Below are positions 27,227 through 37,006 of a stretch of 64,000 nt of DNA, piece by piece. Each line of letters opens with the position of its first letter. The stretch's first letter is position 1. The position numbers and the translations under genes are program-made. The stretch covers positions 1 through 64,000 of the forward strand of contig NZ_FMZO01000007.1 of the NCBI RefSeq assembly GCF_900101395.1, read 5' to 3'. Below the pieces are notes generated by a model. That model did no database searches. It was given only the letters and a program-made list of their open reading frames with translations, and had not been told where the DNA came from. The stretch is from Niabella drilacis. GTDB lineage: Bacteria > Bacteroidota > Bacteroidia > Chitinophagales > Chitinophagaceae.

Positions 27227-28732
27227 ATGAAAAGTAGTAGAAAGGCGGGTGTGCTTCTTTTTTCGGGGATGATGATTTTTACCGTATTCGCAAACGCGCA
27301 ATGGACAGGCCCCAAGAAAAAACCGGACAGTTTAAGAACGATCCAGTACGGTCCGATAACATCGGCACACCGTACCGATGCGGCCATGCAGGCATTCCGT
27401 AGCTATGGCCTGGGCCAGTTCATCCATTGGGGACTGTATGCCATACCCGGCAACGAATGGAAGGGCGTAAGCGCCAGAGGCGGGGCGGCCGCTTCGGAGT
27501 GGATCCGGTCCTGGGGCGGCCCAACGGCTCCCAAAGACTGGAAGCACATCTACGACAACCTGTACCGGCAATTTAACCCCAAAGACTTTGACGCAAAGCG
27601 CTGGGCAAAACAGGCAAAAGAAATGGGCGCCCGGTATATGATCTTTACAACCAAACATCATGATGGCTTTGCATTATGGCCAACAAAATATTCAGATTAT
27701 AATATTGCCGCAACACCCTATAAAAAAGATATCGTAAAGCAGGTGGTAGATGCCTACACCGCAGAGGGCATTGACGTGTACCTGTATTTTTCGGTGCTGG
27801 AATGGAATAATCCCAATTACATGAGTGGTACGCCCAAGACCCCTGAGGAGAAAAAACGGTTTGATCAGTTCCTGCAATATACCCGCAACCAGCTGCTGGA
27901 ACTCCTGGATAATTACCCGCAGATAAAAGGACTGTGGTTTGATGGTACCTGGGATGCATCCTGGAAGAGCGCCTATGTGTTCACCTATCAGCTGGAAAAG
28001 GAGTTGCGCGATAAACACCCGGGGCTGATCATTGGCTCAAGGTTTCGCAATGATGAGTTCGGGGCGCGCCATTTCGACAGCAACGGGCGCCTCCTGGGCG
28101 ACTATGAACAGGGATGGGAGCGGAAGATGCCGGGTGATTTTGACTGGATCGACGGCAATGACTGGGACTGTGTAATGACCATTCCTCCGAACGGGTGGGG
28201 ATATATGAAGGACTGGTCGGGGATCTATACCAAAACAACGGATGACCTGCTGGAAATGCTGATGCGCAGCCGCTCAATGAACGGGAATTTTGTGATCAAT
28301 TTCGGACCTGATGGAAATGGGCGGATGCGACCGGAGGAAAACAGGATTGCTGCAGAGACCGGGGCGTGGATCAGGAGTAATGCCCCGGCAGTTTATGAAG
28401 GCCGGCATTCCGATTTCCCGCTTTCCGGTTATGGCTGTTTTACCCAAAAGGACAGCATGTTATACCTGACGGTATTGAACCGGCCCGTAAATAATATTGT
28501 CCGGATTGCGGTTCCAAAGAGTTTTAAACAGGTGCCGGTTGCGGCTGCCCTGTTACAGAATGGGGGCCGGCTTGAAGTAAAGCATTCAGATATGGGATTG
28601 GACCTGGATAAGAATACCTACTACGATATCCTGCTACCGGTGGCCTTCCGGACTACAAGAGCGTTTGTGATCAGCATACAGCTGGGAGCGCCGGCGAAAA
28701 AGTCGGGCAAATTAATGGACGCGAAAATGTAA
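27227..28732 (+). CDS. Secreted GH29 alpha-L-fucosidase
   Basis: The ATG at 27227 is preferred to the TTG two codons earlier. It gives a 501-aa protein with a clear signal peptide ending at 'FANAQ'. The TIM barrel has the GH29 signatures 'GLGQFIHWGLYAIPG', 'YMIFTTKHHDGFALW' and the nucleophile Asp239 in 'LWFDGTWD'. The acid/base residue of this family varies in position and is not assigned here. The C-terminal domain is a small beta sandwich. It releases alpha-L-fucose from oligosaccharides and glycoproteins. It is 51 bp after the GH2 gene and probably shares its transcript. Confidence 0.95.
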   Translation: MKSSRKAGVLLFSGMMIFTVFANAQWTGPKKKPDSLRTIQYGPITSAHRTDAAMQAFRSYGLGQFIHWGLYAIPGNEWKGVSARGGAAASEWIRSWGGPTAPKDWKHIYDNLYRQFNPKDFDAKRWAKQAKEMGARYMIFTTKHHDGFALWPTKYSDYNIAATPYKKDIVKQVVDAYTAEGIDVYLYFSVLEWNNPNYMSGTPKTPEEKKRFDQFLQYTRNQLLELLDNYPQIKGLWFDGTWDASWKSAYVFTYQLEKELRDKHPGLIIGSRFRNDEFGARHFDSNGRLLGDYEQGWERKMPGDFDWIDGNDWDCVMTIPPNGWGYMKDWSGIYTKTTDDLLEMLMRSRSMNGNFVINFGPDGNGRMRPEENRIAAETGAWIRSNAPAVYEGRHSDFPLSGYGCFTQKDSMLYLTVLNRPVNNIVRIAVPKSFKQVPVAAALLQNGGRLEVKHSDMGLDLDKNTYYDILLPVAFRTTRAFVISIQLGAPAKKSGKLMDAKM

Positions 28733-28737
28733 GTGTT

Positions 28738-28949
28738 GCCACTGAAACGCAGAAGCACAGAGGACCGGCAGGACTTTTAATGGGACAATGGCAGTGCAAT
28801 TGCTAAGGGCATATTTTCCCGTGATCTGGGGCGATGATAGATCAGCCGGTTTAAAGCCGGGTGCGCGCCAAACATGAATGTTTAAACGAATAAAAAGATA
28901 CCCGGCACAAGGGGGAGTGCTATTTTCTGTGTCTCAGTACTTCTGTGGC
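28738..28949. repeat. Pair of inverted 'GCCAC-GAA-CACAGA' repeats
   Basis: GCCACTGAAACGCAGAAGCA at 28738-28757 (continuing to 28763) is echoed in inverse orientation at 28924-28949. The two share GCCAC, GAA and CACAGA blocks. This word family is frequent in spacers of Bacteroidota. It sits between the GH29 and GH20 genes. The start of the GH20 frame also reads through the second copy, which supports the downstream start chosen for that gene. Confidence 0.5.
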
Positions 28950-28994
28950 ATGGCTCCTCCTTTAAAAATCATATCTTGCCATCAAATTTCTGCG

Positions 28995-30614
28995 ATGAAA
29001 AAGATCTATGCTGCTTTACTTTTTTCAATGATCGTTGTTGTGACCGGTGCACAGACAGCCTGCCCGGTTATTCCGGCTCCGGCTAAAGCAACCGTGACCA
29101 ATAGTTCATTTGTGCTGAATAAGTACACCCGTATTTATGTTGGCGATGCATCCCTGAACGATGCAGCTACTTATCTGCAGCAGGAACTGATGAAAAAGGA
29201 ATTACTGCCGCTTGGATTAGCAACCGGTGTTCCGGGTCAAAATACGATCCTGCTTGTACTGAGTAAAAAGAACATTGAGGGTGACGAAGGGTATACGCTC
29301 GGCATTAAGGACAAGGCGATCTCTATTGTCGGCAACTCGGTAGGAGGAGTGGTCAACGGTATTTCCAGCCTGCTGCAATTGATCCGGGTTCAAAAAAATA
29401 ATAGTGGCACCATCGCTATCGCCGGATGGCAGATATCCGATGCACCGCGTTATCGCTGGCGGGGCTTTATGCTGGATGAGTCACGGCATTTTATGGGAAA
29501 GCAAAAGGTATTGCAACTGCTGGACTGGATGGCTTTTTACAAGCTGAACCGTTTTCACTGGCATCTGACCGATGAGCCGGCCTGGCGGCTGGAAATAAAG
29601 CGCTATCCCAGGCTGGCGCTGCTGGGCAGTGTGGGGAGCTTTACGGACCCTCTTGCCGCCGCTGCATATTATACACAGCAGGACATAGCCGATGTGGTGC
29701 ATTATGCAGCACAGCGCAACATCACGGTGGTTCCCGAAATAGATATGCCGGGGCATGCCACGGCGGCTAACCGGGCTTACCCGGAGTTCAGCGGGGGCGG
29801 AAATGACCAGCATCCCGATTTTACCTTCGATCCGGGCAATGCGCGCACGTACACTTATCTGACCAATATCCTGCGCGAGGTAAATATGCTCTTCCCCTCG
29901 GGGATGATACACCTGGGAGGTGATGAAGTAAGTTTTGGTACGGATAAGTGGCTGCAGAACGAGGGAATAAAACAACTGATGGAAGCCCATTCGCTGAAGG
30001 ACCTGAAGGCGGTGGAACGCTATTTTATGGAACGTATGGCGGATTCTGTGTACAGCATGGACGCGAAACTGCTGGCCTGGGATGAGATGGCCGAGGTGAA
30101 CCTGCCCAGAGAGAAAACCATCATCTTCTGGTGGCGGCATGATAAGCCGGCACAGTTAAAAATGGCACTGGAAAAAGGATATGATGTGGTGGTATGTCCG
30201 CGTTTGCCGTATTATTTCGATTTTGTTCAGGACAGCCTGCATCGTATGGGGCGAAAATGGGGAAAGGGGTATAGCCCGTTAAAAGATGTCTATTCCTATG
30301 AGGTGGCCTCCCTGGTAAATGAACAGCAGATGAAACAGGTGCAGGGCCTGCAGGCAAATTTATGGACGGAGACCGTTACCAATTTTAACCGGATGGACTA
30401 CCTGGTGTTTCCCCGTATTGCCGCACTTGCGGAAGCTGCCTGGACAAAGGAGTCGTTGAAAAATTATGAGGACTTTACAGGGCGCTTAAAGAAGCAGCTG
30501 GGGCTTTACCGGGATGCGGATATTTATTTTTATAATCCTTTCAATCCCTCGGAGATCCCCGAGCCTGTTTATTTCCGGAAGGACAAACGCAACTTATCAG
30601 CGCAGGAGAATTAA
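28995..30614 (+). CDS. Secreted GH20 beta-N-acetylhexosaminidase
   Basis: The start at 28995 (MKKIYAALLF...) gives a 539-aa protein with a signal peptide cleaved near 'VTGAQ'. An N-terminal GH20b-type alpha/beta domain (about 25-150) is followed by the catalytic barrel, from 'YRWRGFMLDESRHF' and 'NRFHWHLTDEPAWRLEI' to the catalytic pair Asp310-Glu311 in 'HLGGDEVSF'. The enzyme removes terminal beta-linked GlcNAc or GalNAc with substrate assistance. With the GH2 and GH29 genes it suits stepwise trimming of fucosylated, galactosylated host- or fungal-type glycans. Confidence 0.95.
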   Translation: MKKIYAALLFSMIVVVTGAQTACPVIPAPAKATVTNSSFVLNKYTRIYVGDASLNDAATYLQQELMKKELLPLGLATGVPGQNTILLVLSKKNIEGDEGYTLGIKDKAISIVGNSVGGVVNGISSLLQLIRVQKNNSGTIAIAGWQISDAPRYRWRGFMLDESRHFMGKQKVLQLLDWMAFYKLNRFHWHLTDEPAWRLEIKRYPRLALLGSVGSFTDPLAAAAYYTQQDIADVVHYAAQRNITVVPEIDMPGHATAANRAYPEFSGGGNDQHPDFTFDPGNARTYTYLTNILREVNMLFPSGMIHLGGDEVSFGTDKWLQNEGIKQLMEAHSLKDLKAVERYFMERMADSVYSMDAKLLAWDEMAEVNLPREKTIIFWWRHDKPAQLKMALEKGYDVVVCPRLPYYFDFVQDSLHRMGRKWGKGYSPLKDVYSYEVASLVNEQQMKQVQGLQANLWTETVTNFNRMDYLVFPRIAALAEAAWTKESLKNYEDFTGRLKKQLGLYRDADIYFYNPFNPSEIPEPVYFRKDKRNLSAQEN

Positions 30615-30748
30615 GCCATCAGGTATCCGCTGTCAGTGTCAAGGTGGGGTCCTGGTTTAACGTGTTGAACATTGTTGAATGTGGTTGAATATTATTTAAA
30701 GGACATTAATCGCTGATAACTGGAAACTGATAGCTGACCACTGACCAT

Positions 30749-31420
30749 TCAATGGATCAGTCCCGAAATAATATTGATAGTAAGTGCTACCAAAAAGGTG
30801 TTCAGCGCAAAAGAAATAAGCCCGTGATACATTGTTACCATCCGCAGTTTTTTGGACGTGGTATCTACATCTGAAACCTGGAAGGTACAGCCCATGCACA
30901 GTGCATAGTAGGCAAAATCCTGGTAATCGGGTTTTTCTCCTCCCGGAAAATGCAGTCCACTGCCGTTTGCGCCATCCTGGTAATAAAGATGCGCATAGTG
31001 GAACGTATAAATAGTATGCACCAGCAGCCAGGAGGCAGTCATGGCTGCTATCGATACAGGAAGCCATAAATGATCGCTGATATTTTTCTGCCCGATGTTG
31101 ATCACAATGCTCAGCACTGCACCCAAACAGGCAAAACAGGCCAGCAGGATAAAGATAAAGACAAAGATCCGGCTCCCGTCTTCCACCGCGGCCCTTTTTA
31201 CAATATAGGTGTGTGGGGTGGTATAGATCACATACCAGCAGAAAGACAGGTAACAAACGCAAAAAACAAACCAGCAGGCAAGAAGATTCAGGAGAAGCGG
31301 GATGCCGGCGAAGCTGATGCCCAAACAGCTGATGCTGCCTGCAATCAGTGATAAATATACCCGGTCAATAGCACGTAGCCGGTGCGCGAATGTAGCCCTG
31401 AAAGGATGCTGGTTTTGCAT
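30749..31420 (-). CDS. DUF1345 family membrane protein
   Basis: A 223-aa protein with about five membrane helices and the family signature near the C-terminus: 'YAHLYYQDG', 'PDYQDFAYYALCMGCTFQVSD' with a final HG-L-SF-N segment. The length is normal. The function of DUF1345 is not known. The C-terminal part resembles a pore-domain arrangement. The gene is divergent from the MFS gene, with starts 108 bp apart. Confidence 0.85.
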   Translation of the reverse strand: MQNQHPFRATFAHRLRAIDRVYLSLIAGSISCLGISFAGIPLLLNLLACWFVFCVCYLSFCWYVIYTTPHTYIVKRAAVEDGSRIFVFIFILLACFACLGAVLSIVINIGQKNISDHLWLPVSIAAMTASWLLVHTIYTFHYAHLYYQDGANGSGLHFPGGEKPDYQDFAYYALCMGCTFQVSDVDTTSKKLRMVTMYHGLISFALNTFLVALTINIISGLIH

Positions 31421-31528
31421 ACTGAAACTCCTGGTTTGCCGGCGTATAACGATTTAACAAAAAGGTTATGCCCCCGTTTTTCAAATGTACTGGATAATGT
31501 GGTAACTTCGCAGGCTTTTTCGGTTTCT

Positions 31529-32764
31529 ATGGGAATACTGCGTGTGTATATTAATTCATTTAAAGGCCTGTCCAAAGAAGCCTGGATGCTGGCGGTGGTG
31601 ATGCTGATCAACCGGGCCGGGTCGATGGTATTGCCCTTCCTTGGCGTTTATATGACCGATCATCTGCATTTTAGTTTGAAGGAGTCCGGGGTGGTGCTTA
31701 GTTTTTTCGGGATCGGCTCCGTTGTGGGTTCCTGGCTGGGCGGCTATATCACCGATCGTATCGGGGAATTTAAGGTGCAGCGCTTTAGCCTGTTCTTAAG
31801 CGCTCCGCTGTTTGCCGTCATCCCGTTCTTTACCACGGTCCATGGATTAGCCGCTATTATCTTTATCCAAAGTGTGATCAGCGAATCGTTCAGACCTGCC
31901 AATTCGGTAGCTATTACCCGGTATGCAACGCCGGAAAACCTGACCCGCGCTTTTTCACTAAACCGGATGGCCATCAACCTGGGCTTTTCCATTGGGCCGG
32001 CCCTGGGCGGGATCCTGGCTGCAGTATCCTATAACTTTTTATTTGCGGTAAATGCGCTGGGGGCCCTCGCTGCAGGGGTGGTATACGTACGGTTTTTTAA
32101 GAAGCGGTCGATGCGGTTTCGCCAGGCCGGGAAGCTGCAGGAAAAACAGATAAAGGGAACCGGTATGCTCAAAGAGGCTTCTGCATACAGGGATCTACCC
32201 TTTGTTGTATACTCTGTTTTTTGTGGTATTTTTTCTGTTTGTTTCTTCCAGTTCTTTAACACCCTGCCGTTGTTTTACCGGGATGTGGCCGCCCTGGACC
32301 AGACAACGATCGGCTATATACTTGGATACAGCGGTTTTGTGATCGTGGTGATGGAGATGTTGCTGGTGAACTTTGCCGAAAAAAAACTCACACCCGCTGC
32401 CACGCTTTTATTTGGCGCGCTGGGAACGGCAGTGGCCTATTCTATGCTGATACTCGATCACCGGGTTTGGGTGATACTGCTATCCATTACCGTGCTGAGC
32501 CTGGCAGAGATCCTGGTACTTCCCTTCATGTCCGCCATAACGGCCATGCGATCCGGAAAGGGAAACCGGGGAGCCTATATGGGGTTGAATGGAATGGCTG
32601 TTGCGATCTCTTTTATCATTACGCCCTATCTCGGAACCCGGGTGGCAAGCGATTTCGGATTTAATGTATTATGGACCGCCACCGGCCTGATATTGCTGGT
32701 GGTGGCTTTCGCGCTTTATTTTTGCGTGCAGTGGATGATGCCTGGAAATAAGGAGGCTACTTAA
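31529..32764 (+). CDS. MFS transporter
   Basis: I take the ATG at 31529 (MGILRVYINSFKGL...) because the longer frame adds 49 residues that read through the divergent promoter region and do not look like protein. The 411-aa protein has about twelve membrane helices and the MFS A-motif-like 'GSWLGGYITDRIGEFKV' after helix 2, then 'ALGGILAAVS' after helix 5. The substrate is unknown. It ends 8 bp inside the 3' end of the convergent LysR gene. Members with this pattern are often sugar or drug exporters. Confidence 0.85.
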   Translation: MGILRVYINSFKGLSKEAWMLAVVMLINRAGSMVLPFLGVYMTDHLHFSLKESGVVLSFFGIGSVVGSWLGGYITDRIGEFKVQRFSLFLSAPLFAVIPFFTTVHGLAAIIFIQSVISESFRPANSVAITRYATPENLTRAFSLNRMAINLGFSIGPALGGILAAVSYNFLFAVNALGALAAGVVYVRFFKKRSMRFRQAGKLQEKQIKGTGMLKEASAYRDLPFVVYSVFCGIFSVCFFQFFNTLPLFYRDVAALDQTTIGYILGYSGFVIVVMEMLLVNFAEKKLTPAATLLFGALGTAVAYSMLILDHRVWVILLSITVLSLAEILVLPFMSAITAMRSGKGNRGAYMGLNGMAVAISFIITPYLGTRVASDFGFNVLWTATGLILLVVAFALYFCVQWMMPGNKEAT

Positions 32765-33650
32765 AATTATAGTGCCGGATAAAATTCATAAAAAAGACCG
32801 GGATGCTTGCCGCCCCGCTATGCAGTTGTACGAACTGGAATTGACGTTCAATATCCAGTCCCTGCACATCAACGATAGCGAGTTCATTACTGTTCAGTTC
32901 CCTGAGCACCGTGTGAATGGAAAGAAATGATACCGCCTGTGAGTTGGCAATATAGGATTTAATACTTTCTGAACTTTCCAGCTGTATTTCCCGGTTGAGC
33001 TGCGAAAGCCGGATGCCTTTTGATTTCAGGTGTTTGGTGATGATCTCCAGGGTGCCGGAGCCGGGTTCCCGGAGTACCATGGGAAGCGCCTGGAGCTCCT
33101 TTAGTGTTATCTTTTGCTTTTTGGTAACCGGGTTTTTTCCGGATGCAACCAGTACGATCTCGTCCTTTGTAAAAGGAGTATATTTGAACAGGCTGTTTTT
33201 AGGCTGCCCTTCGATCATGCCAAAGTCGATCTCATTTCTTTGCAGCAGCTGCTCAATATGTTCGGTGTTGCCGCCGGAGAGGACAATGGACAGATCCCGG
33301 TACCGGTTTTTGAAAGCGGCCAGGGCGGGCGGCAGCAGGTATTCGGCAATAGTGGTGCTGGCGCCGATCCTCAGCATCCCTTTATGTTGTTCTGCAAAGG
33401 AATGGATCTCCAACTCCATTTTCCGGTAAATACTGAATAGTTCCTCTGTATACCGCAGCAGTGTTTTTCCTGCTTCGGTCAGCGCGATCTTTGAGCCGTT
33501 CCGTTCGAATAATTTGGTTTTAAAGTATTGCTCAATCTCCTGTATATGTTTGGTTGCCGCCGGCTGGGAAATGAACATTTCTTCGGCAGCGCGTGTAAAA
33601 TTAAGCCGCCGTGCAACCGCATGAAATACCTGTAACCTGAAGTCGAACAT
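32757..33650 (-). CDS. LysR-family transcriptional regulator
   Basis: A 297-aa regulator. The N-terminal winged helix-turn-helix reads 'FHAVARRLNFTRAAEEMFISQPAATKHI'. A LysR substrate-binding domain follows, with 'GASTTIAEYLLPPALAAFKNRY' and 'EPGSGTLEIITKHL'. The 'TTIAEY' and 'EPGSG' segments are like those of CysL/CbbR-type regulators. The gene is divergent from nhaA (starts 80 bp apart) and convergent with the MFS gene. LysR regulators usually control a divergent neighbour, so nhaA is the likely target. Confidence 0.93.
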   Translation of the reverse strand: MFDFRLQVFHAVARRLNFTRAAEEMFISQPAATKHIQEIEQYFKTKLFERNGSKIALTEAGKTLLRYTEELFSIYRKMELEIHSFAEQHKGMLRIGASTTIAEYLLPPALAAFKNRYRDLSIVLSGGNTEHIEQLLQRNEIDFGMIEGQPKNSLFKYTPFTKDEIVLVASGKNPVTKKQKITLKELQALPMVLREPGSGTLEIITKHLKSKGIRLSQLNREIQLESSESIKSYIANSQAVSFLSIHTVLRELNSNELAIVDVQGLDIERQFQFVQLHSGAASIPVFFMNFIRHYNFK

Positions 33651-33730
33651 CGTTCAAAGTTAGGATTGAAAAGAGAAATAAGAAACGCGAAATAGGAAAT
33701 TAAAAAATGCAATTCGTAATTTTAGGGGCT

Positions 33731-34912
33731 ATGCTGAAAAGGATCAATTTAGACACCTTCAAAAAATACGTTCGTTCTAATTCCGTAGGCGGAATTATTC
33801 TGATCGGATGTGTGCTGCTTTCGCTGATCATCGCCAACGTTCCGGCCGGCCGCGCTTTCGAAAGCTGGCTTCAGACCTACATAGGCTGGGAGAACAGCAG
33901 TATTGGCCTCCGGTTCCCGATCCTGCACTGGATCAACGATGGCCTGATGGCGATCTTCTTTTTGCTGGTGGGGCTGGAGATCAAGCGGGAAATGGTGGAA
34001 GGAGAACTTTCATCACCTCAAAAAGCCCTGCTTCCCGTAATTGCAGCTTTTGGCGGAGCTGTATTGCCGGCGGTGATTTTTGCAGTGTTGAACAAGGGAA
34101 CCCATACGGCCCCGGGCTGGGGCATCCCGATGGCTACGGATATTGCGTTTGCCCTGGCCGCCATTACCCTGCTTGGGAAAAAGGTACCCGGCAGTCTGAA
34201 GATATTCCTGGCCGCCCTGGCGATCGTGGACGACCTGATCGCCATCCTGGTGATCGCGTTGTTTTATTCGTCGGAGATCCATCTTAATTATCTTTTATAT
34301 GCCGGCGCCGTAATGATTTTATTGATCGTTTTTAACCGGTTAAAGTTTAAACGGCTCATGTGGTACCTGGTGCCGGGTGTGCTCGTGTGGTATTTTGTGC
34401 ATCACTCCGGTATCCACGCTACCATTGCCGGCGTGTTGGTGGCCATGACCCTGCCCACTACGCCAGGCGCTGAGCAGTCGCCGCTCGAAAAACTGGAACA
34501 TGCCTTAACCAAACCAGTCAACTTTTTTATAATACCGCTTTTTGCGCTGGCCAATACCAATATCAGGTTTGAAGCTTCCATGTTGAGCGGGTTGGCCGGG
34601 CCGCTGGGCCTGGGCATCATCATTGGCCTTATTGCAGGAAAATGTGCCGGTATCTTTTTTTCAACCTGGATCGGTGTTCAATTGAAGATAGGAAAACTGC
34701 CCAGGCAGGCGGGCTGGTTGCACATGATCGGGCTGGGTTTGCTGGCAGGCATCGGGTTCACCATGTCGATATTTATAAGCCTGCTTTCCTTTGATGATCC
34801 GCTGATGGTAGCGGAGGCAAAGCTGGCCATCCTCGTGGCCTCGGTACTGGCGGCGATCCTGGGGTGTATAACGCTCATCAGCATCAACAGGAAAAAGGAG
34901 CGGGGCCGTTGA
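33731..34912 (+). CDS. nhaA: Na+/H+ antiporter NhaA
   Basis: The ATG at 33731 gives a 393-aa protein with about twelve membrane helices. The family features are 'LPVIAAFGGAVLPA', 'GIPMATDIAFALAAI' with the conserved Asp (E. coli Asp133 position), and the adjacent Asp pair in 'ALAIVDDLIAILVIALFY' (E. coli Asp163-164). It exchanges Na+ or Li+ for protons at the inner membrane and supports salt and alkaline tolerance. The C-terminus is full-length. It is followed by the bestrophin-like gene on the same strand with an 83-bp spacer. Confidence 0.95.
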   Translation: MLKRINLDTFKKYVRSNSVGGIILIGCVLLSLIIANVPAGRAFESWLQTYIGWENSSIGLRFPILHWINDGLMAIFFLLVGLEIKREMVEGELSSPQKALLPVIAAFGGAVLPAVIFAVLNKGTHTAPGWGIPMATDIAFALAAITLLGKKVPGSLKIFLAALAIVDDLIAILVIALFYSSEIHLNYLLYAGAVMILLIVFNRLKFKRLMWYLVPGVLVWYFVHHSGIHATIAGVLVAMTLPTTPGAEQSPLEKLEHALTKPVNFFIIPLFALANTNIRFEASMLSGLAGPLGLGIIIGLIAGKCAGIFFSTWIGVQLKIGKLPRQAGWLHMIGLGLLAGIGFTMSIFISLLSFDDPLMVAEAKLAILVASVLAAILGCITLISINRKKERGR

Positions 34913-34995
34913 ACGGGAAGTACCCGCCGTTTAAATACAGGAAAAATGATACAGCGCTTCGCGTGGGAGCGGGCTTTTAATATTGACACTTAAAT

Positions 34996-35874
34996 ATGAC
35001 GATCTATAATTCCAAAGAGTGGTTTAAATCAGTTTTTTATCTTCATAAATCGGATACGTTCCGGAAATTATTCCCGTACCTGATCCTTATGGCATTGCTC
35101 TCGTGGGGAATAGCCTACCTGGAGCTGGAGTTTCTGAAACTATCTGAAAAAAGCTGGTTGAAGAATATCAATATGGTACATAACCTGCTGGGATTTGCGT
35201 TGTCCCTGCTGCTGGTATTCCGGACCAATACGGCATACGACCGCTGGTGGGAGGCCCGCCGGCAATGGGGAACGCTGACCAACGTGTGCAGGTTGATGGC
35301 CATAAAGCTGGATGCTTTTCTTCCGAAGGAGGACAAGGCAAGCCGCCATTTTTTCCGGAAATCTATCCCATTGTTTTCACAAACCTTGTTCGGCTTTCTG
35401 CGTTCAGATTATACCACTTTTATGCTGGACAAAGCTGCGCACCCGGAGCTGGACCTCGAAAAAAAGCATGGGCCAAACCAGGTGGCGTCCATGATCGTCC
35501 GGTATGTTACGGGCTTATACCGGGAGGGAAAGATCTCGGGTGATCAGCTTATCGTGCTTAACAATGAGCTGCAGTCGCTCACCGATGTGGCGGGCGCCTG
35601 CGAACGTATTAAAAATACGCCGATCCCCTACTCCTACAGTTCCTTTATAAAAAAATTTATAGTGGTATATGTATTTACGCTGCCGGTGGGTTTTGTATTT
35701 TCGATGGGTTATTTTGTGGTGGCGGCAGTGCCTTTTATTTTTTATGTACTGGCATCGCTGGAGCTGATAGCCGAGTCGATAGAAAATCCCTTTGGTACGG
35801 ATGCGGATGATTTGCCGCTGGAGCAAATGGTCAACAATATGAAAAAACATATACAGGAGGTGCTGCACGCATAA
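34996..35874 (+). CDS. Bestrophin-family (UPF0187) ion channel
   Basis: A 292-aa protein that resembles bacterial bestrophins. A first hydrophobic helix follows the N-terminal 'FPYLILMALLSWGIAYLEL', and the key segment is 'LLVFRTNTAYDRWWEARRQWG'. Later hydrophobic helices lead to 'GTDADDLPLEQM', a bestrophin C-terminal pattern. Bacterial homologues form pentameric cation or anion channels of the inner membrane. It probably shares a transcript with nhaA and may balance charge or volume, but no link is proved. Confidence 0.9.
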   Translation: MTIYNSKEWFKSVFYLHKSDTFRKLFPYLILMALLSWGIAYLELEFLKLSEKSWLKNINMVHNLLGFALSLLLVFRTNTAYDRWWEARRQWGTLTNVCRLMAIKLDAFLPKEDKASRHFFRKSIPLFSQTLFGFLRSDYTTFMLDKAAHPELDLEKKHGPNQVASMIVRYVTGLYREGKISGDQLIVLNNELQSLTDVAGACERIKNTPIPYSYSSFIKKFIVVYVFTLPVGFVFSMGYFVVAAVPFIFYVLASLELIAESIENPFGTDADDLPLEQMVNNMKKHIQEVLHA

Positions 35875-35917
35875 CGGGCCGGCCGGGCGCATATTCCTTG
35901 TTTAGAATGTAACATCT

Positions 35918-36883
35918 ATGTCTTTTGAAAGCATGAACAAATTTGACCGTATTGTGGCTATTCTTATACAGCTGCAATCGAGGCGTGTCGTAAAAGCCCA
36001 GGACCTGGCCGACCGGTTTCGCGTGAGTTTACGTACGATCTACCGGGATATCCGGAGTTTGCAAACGGCCGGTGTTCCTATTGCCAGCGAAGCGGGCATC
36101 GGCTATGAACTGGTGGAAGGCTACCGGTTGCCGCCGGTGATGTTTACCCGGGAGGAAGCCTCCAGTTTTGTGGCTGCTGAAAAATTAATGCAGAAGTTTA
36201 TTGACAAACGGCTGGGTGATCATTTTGCTTCAGCCATTGCAAAGATGAAAGCGGTATTGCGGATGGCGGATAAGGACTGGATATCTTCCATTGAAGAGCA
36301 GGTGCTGGTGCGGCAGGGACAGCGCATTTTTAACGAAAAAGTGCCGGAGGCAATGTCTGTATTGTTTGACAGCCTTGCCCGGAAGGAGCAGGTGGAAGTC
36401 CGGTATAAAAAGCTGGAGTCCGGAGAGCCGGAACTGAGGCGGATAGAGCCGGTTGGGGTATTTCATGAACATGAGTTCTGGTACCTTATGGCGTATTGCC
36501 ACCTCCGAAAGGATTACCGCCGTTTCCGTACCGACCGGATCCAGGGCATCAAAAGAACGGAAATCCCTTTTGTTAAAGAGCACCCGGAACTAAAAGATTT
36601 CCTGACGCAGCCCCAGGAAGGGCCCCGTACAAAAGTGCGCATTGTCATTGATCCGAAGATCGCCCGTCACCTGGAATGGAATAAAAAATATCATGGGTTT
36701 ACGGAAGAAAAGACCACCGCTGCGGGCATCGAGATGACCTTTATGAGCCGCTATCCCGAAAGCGATTTTGCCCGCTGGTTCATGAGCTTTGGGGACTATG
36801 CAAGGATCCTGGAGCCTGCGTCTTTAAAGGAGTGTGTGCGCTCAATAGTAGCAAAACAAATGAAAAACCTGGAGGAGCGCTGA
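35918..36883 (+). CDS. YafY-type transcriptional regulator (HTH_11 plus WYL)
   Basis: A 321-aa regulator. The N-terminal HTH_11 domain reads 'RFRVSLRTIYRDIRSLQTAGVP', and the WYL domain includes 'FHEHEFWYLMAYCHLRKDYRRFRTDRI'. A WCX-like C-terminal domain follows. WYL proteins bind nucleic acids or small ligands and often sit beside DNA-damage or defence genes. The gene faces the DinB-family gene 123 bp away. The alternative ATG six codons in cannot be excluded. Confidence 0.92.
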   Translation: MSFESMNKFDRIVAILIQLQSRRVVKAQDLADRFRVSLRTIYRDIRSLQTAGVPIASEAGIGYELVEGYRLPPVMFTREEASSFVAAEKLMQKFIDKRLGDHFASAIAKMKAVLRMADKDWISSIEEQVLVRQGQRIFNEKVPEAMSVLFDSLARKEQVEVRYKKLESGEPELRRIEPVGVFHEHEFWYLMAYCHLRKDYRRFRTDRIQGIKRTEIPFVKEHPELKDFLTQPQEGPRTKVRIVIDPKIARHLEWNKKYHGFTEEKTTAAGIEMTFMSRYPESDFARWFMSFGDYARILEPASLKECVRSIVAKQMKNLEER

Positions 36884-37006
36884 CATACAAAACCACAGGT
36901 ACAGGGGAGATTTCCCGGAACCCCGCCTGTGCTACCTGTGGCAATTATTTCAGGAACTGCGGTGAACGCAGGAGCACTGTATAAAAGCGCCCGTGTCCCT
37001 TGGCTG

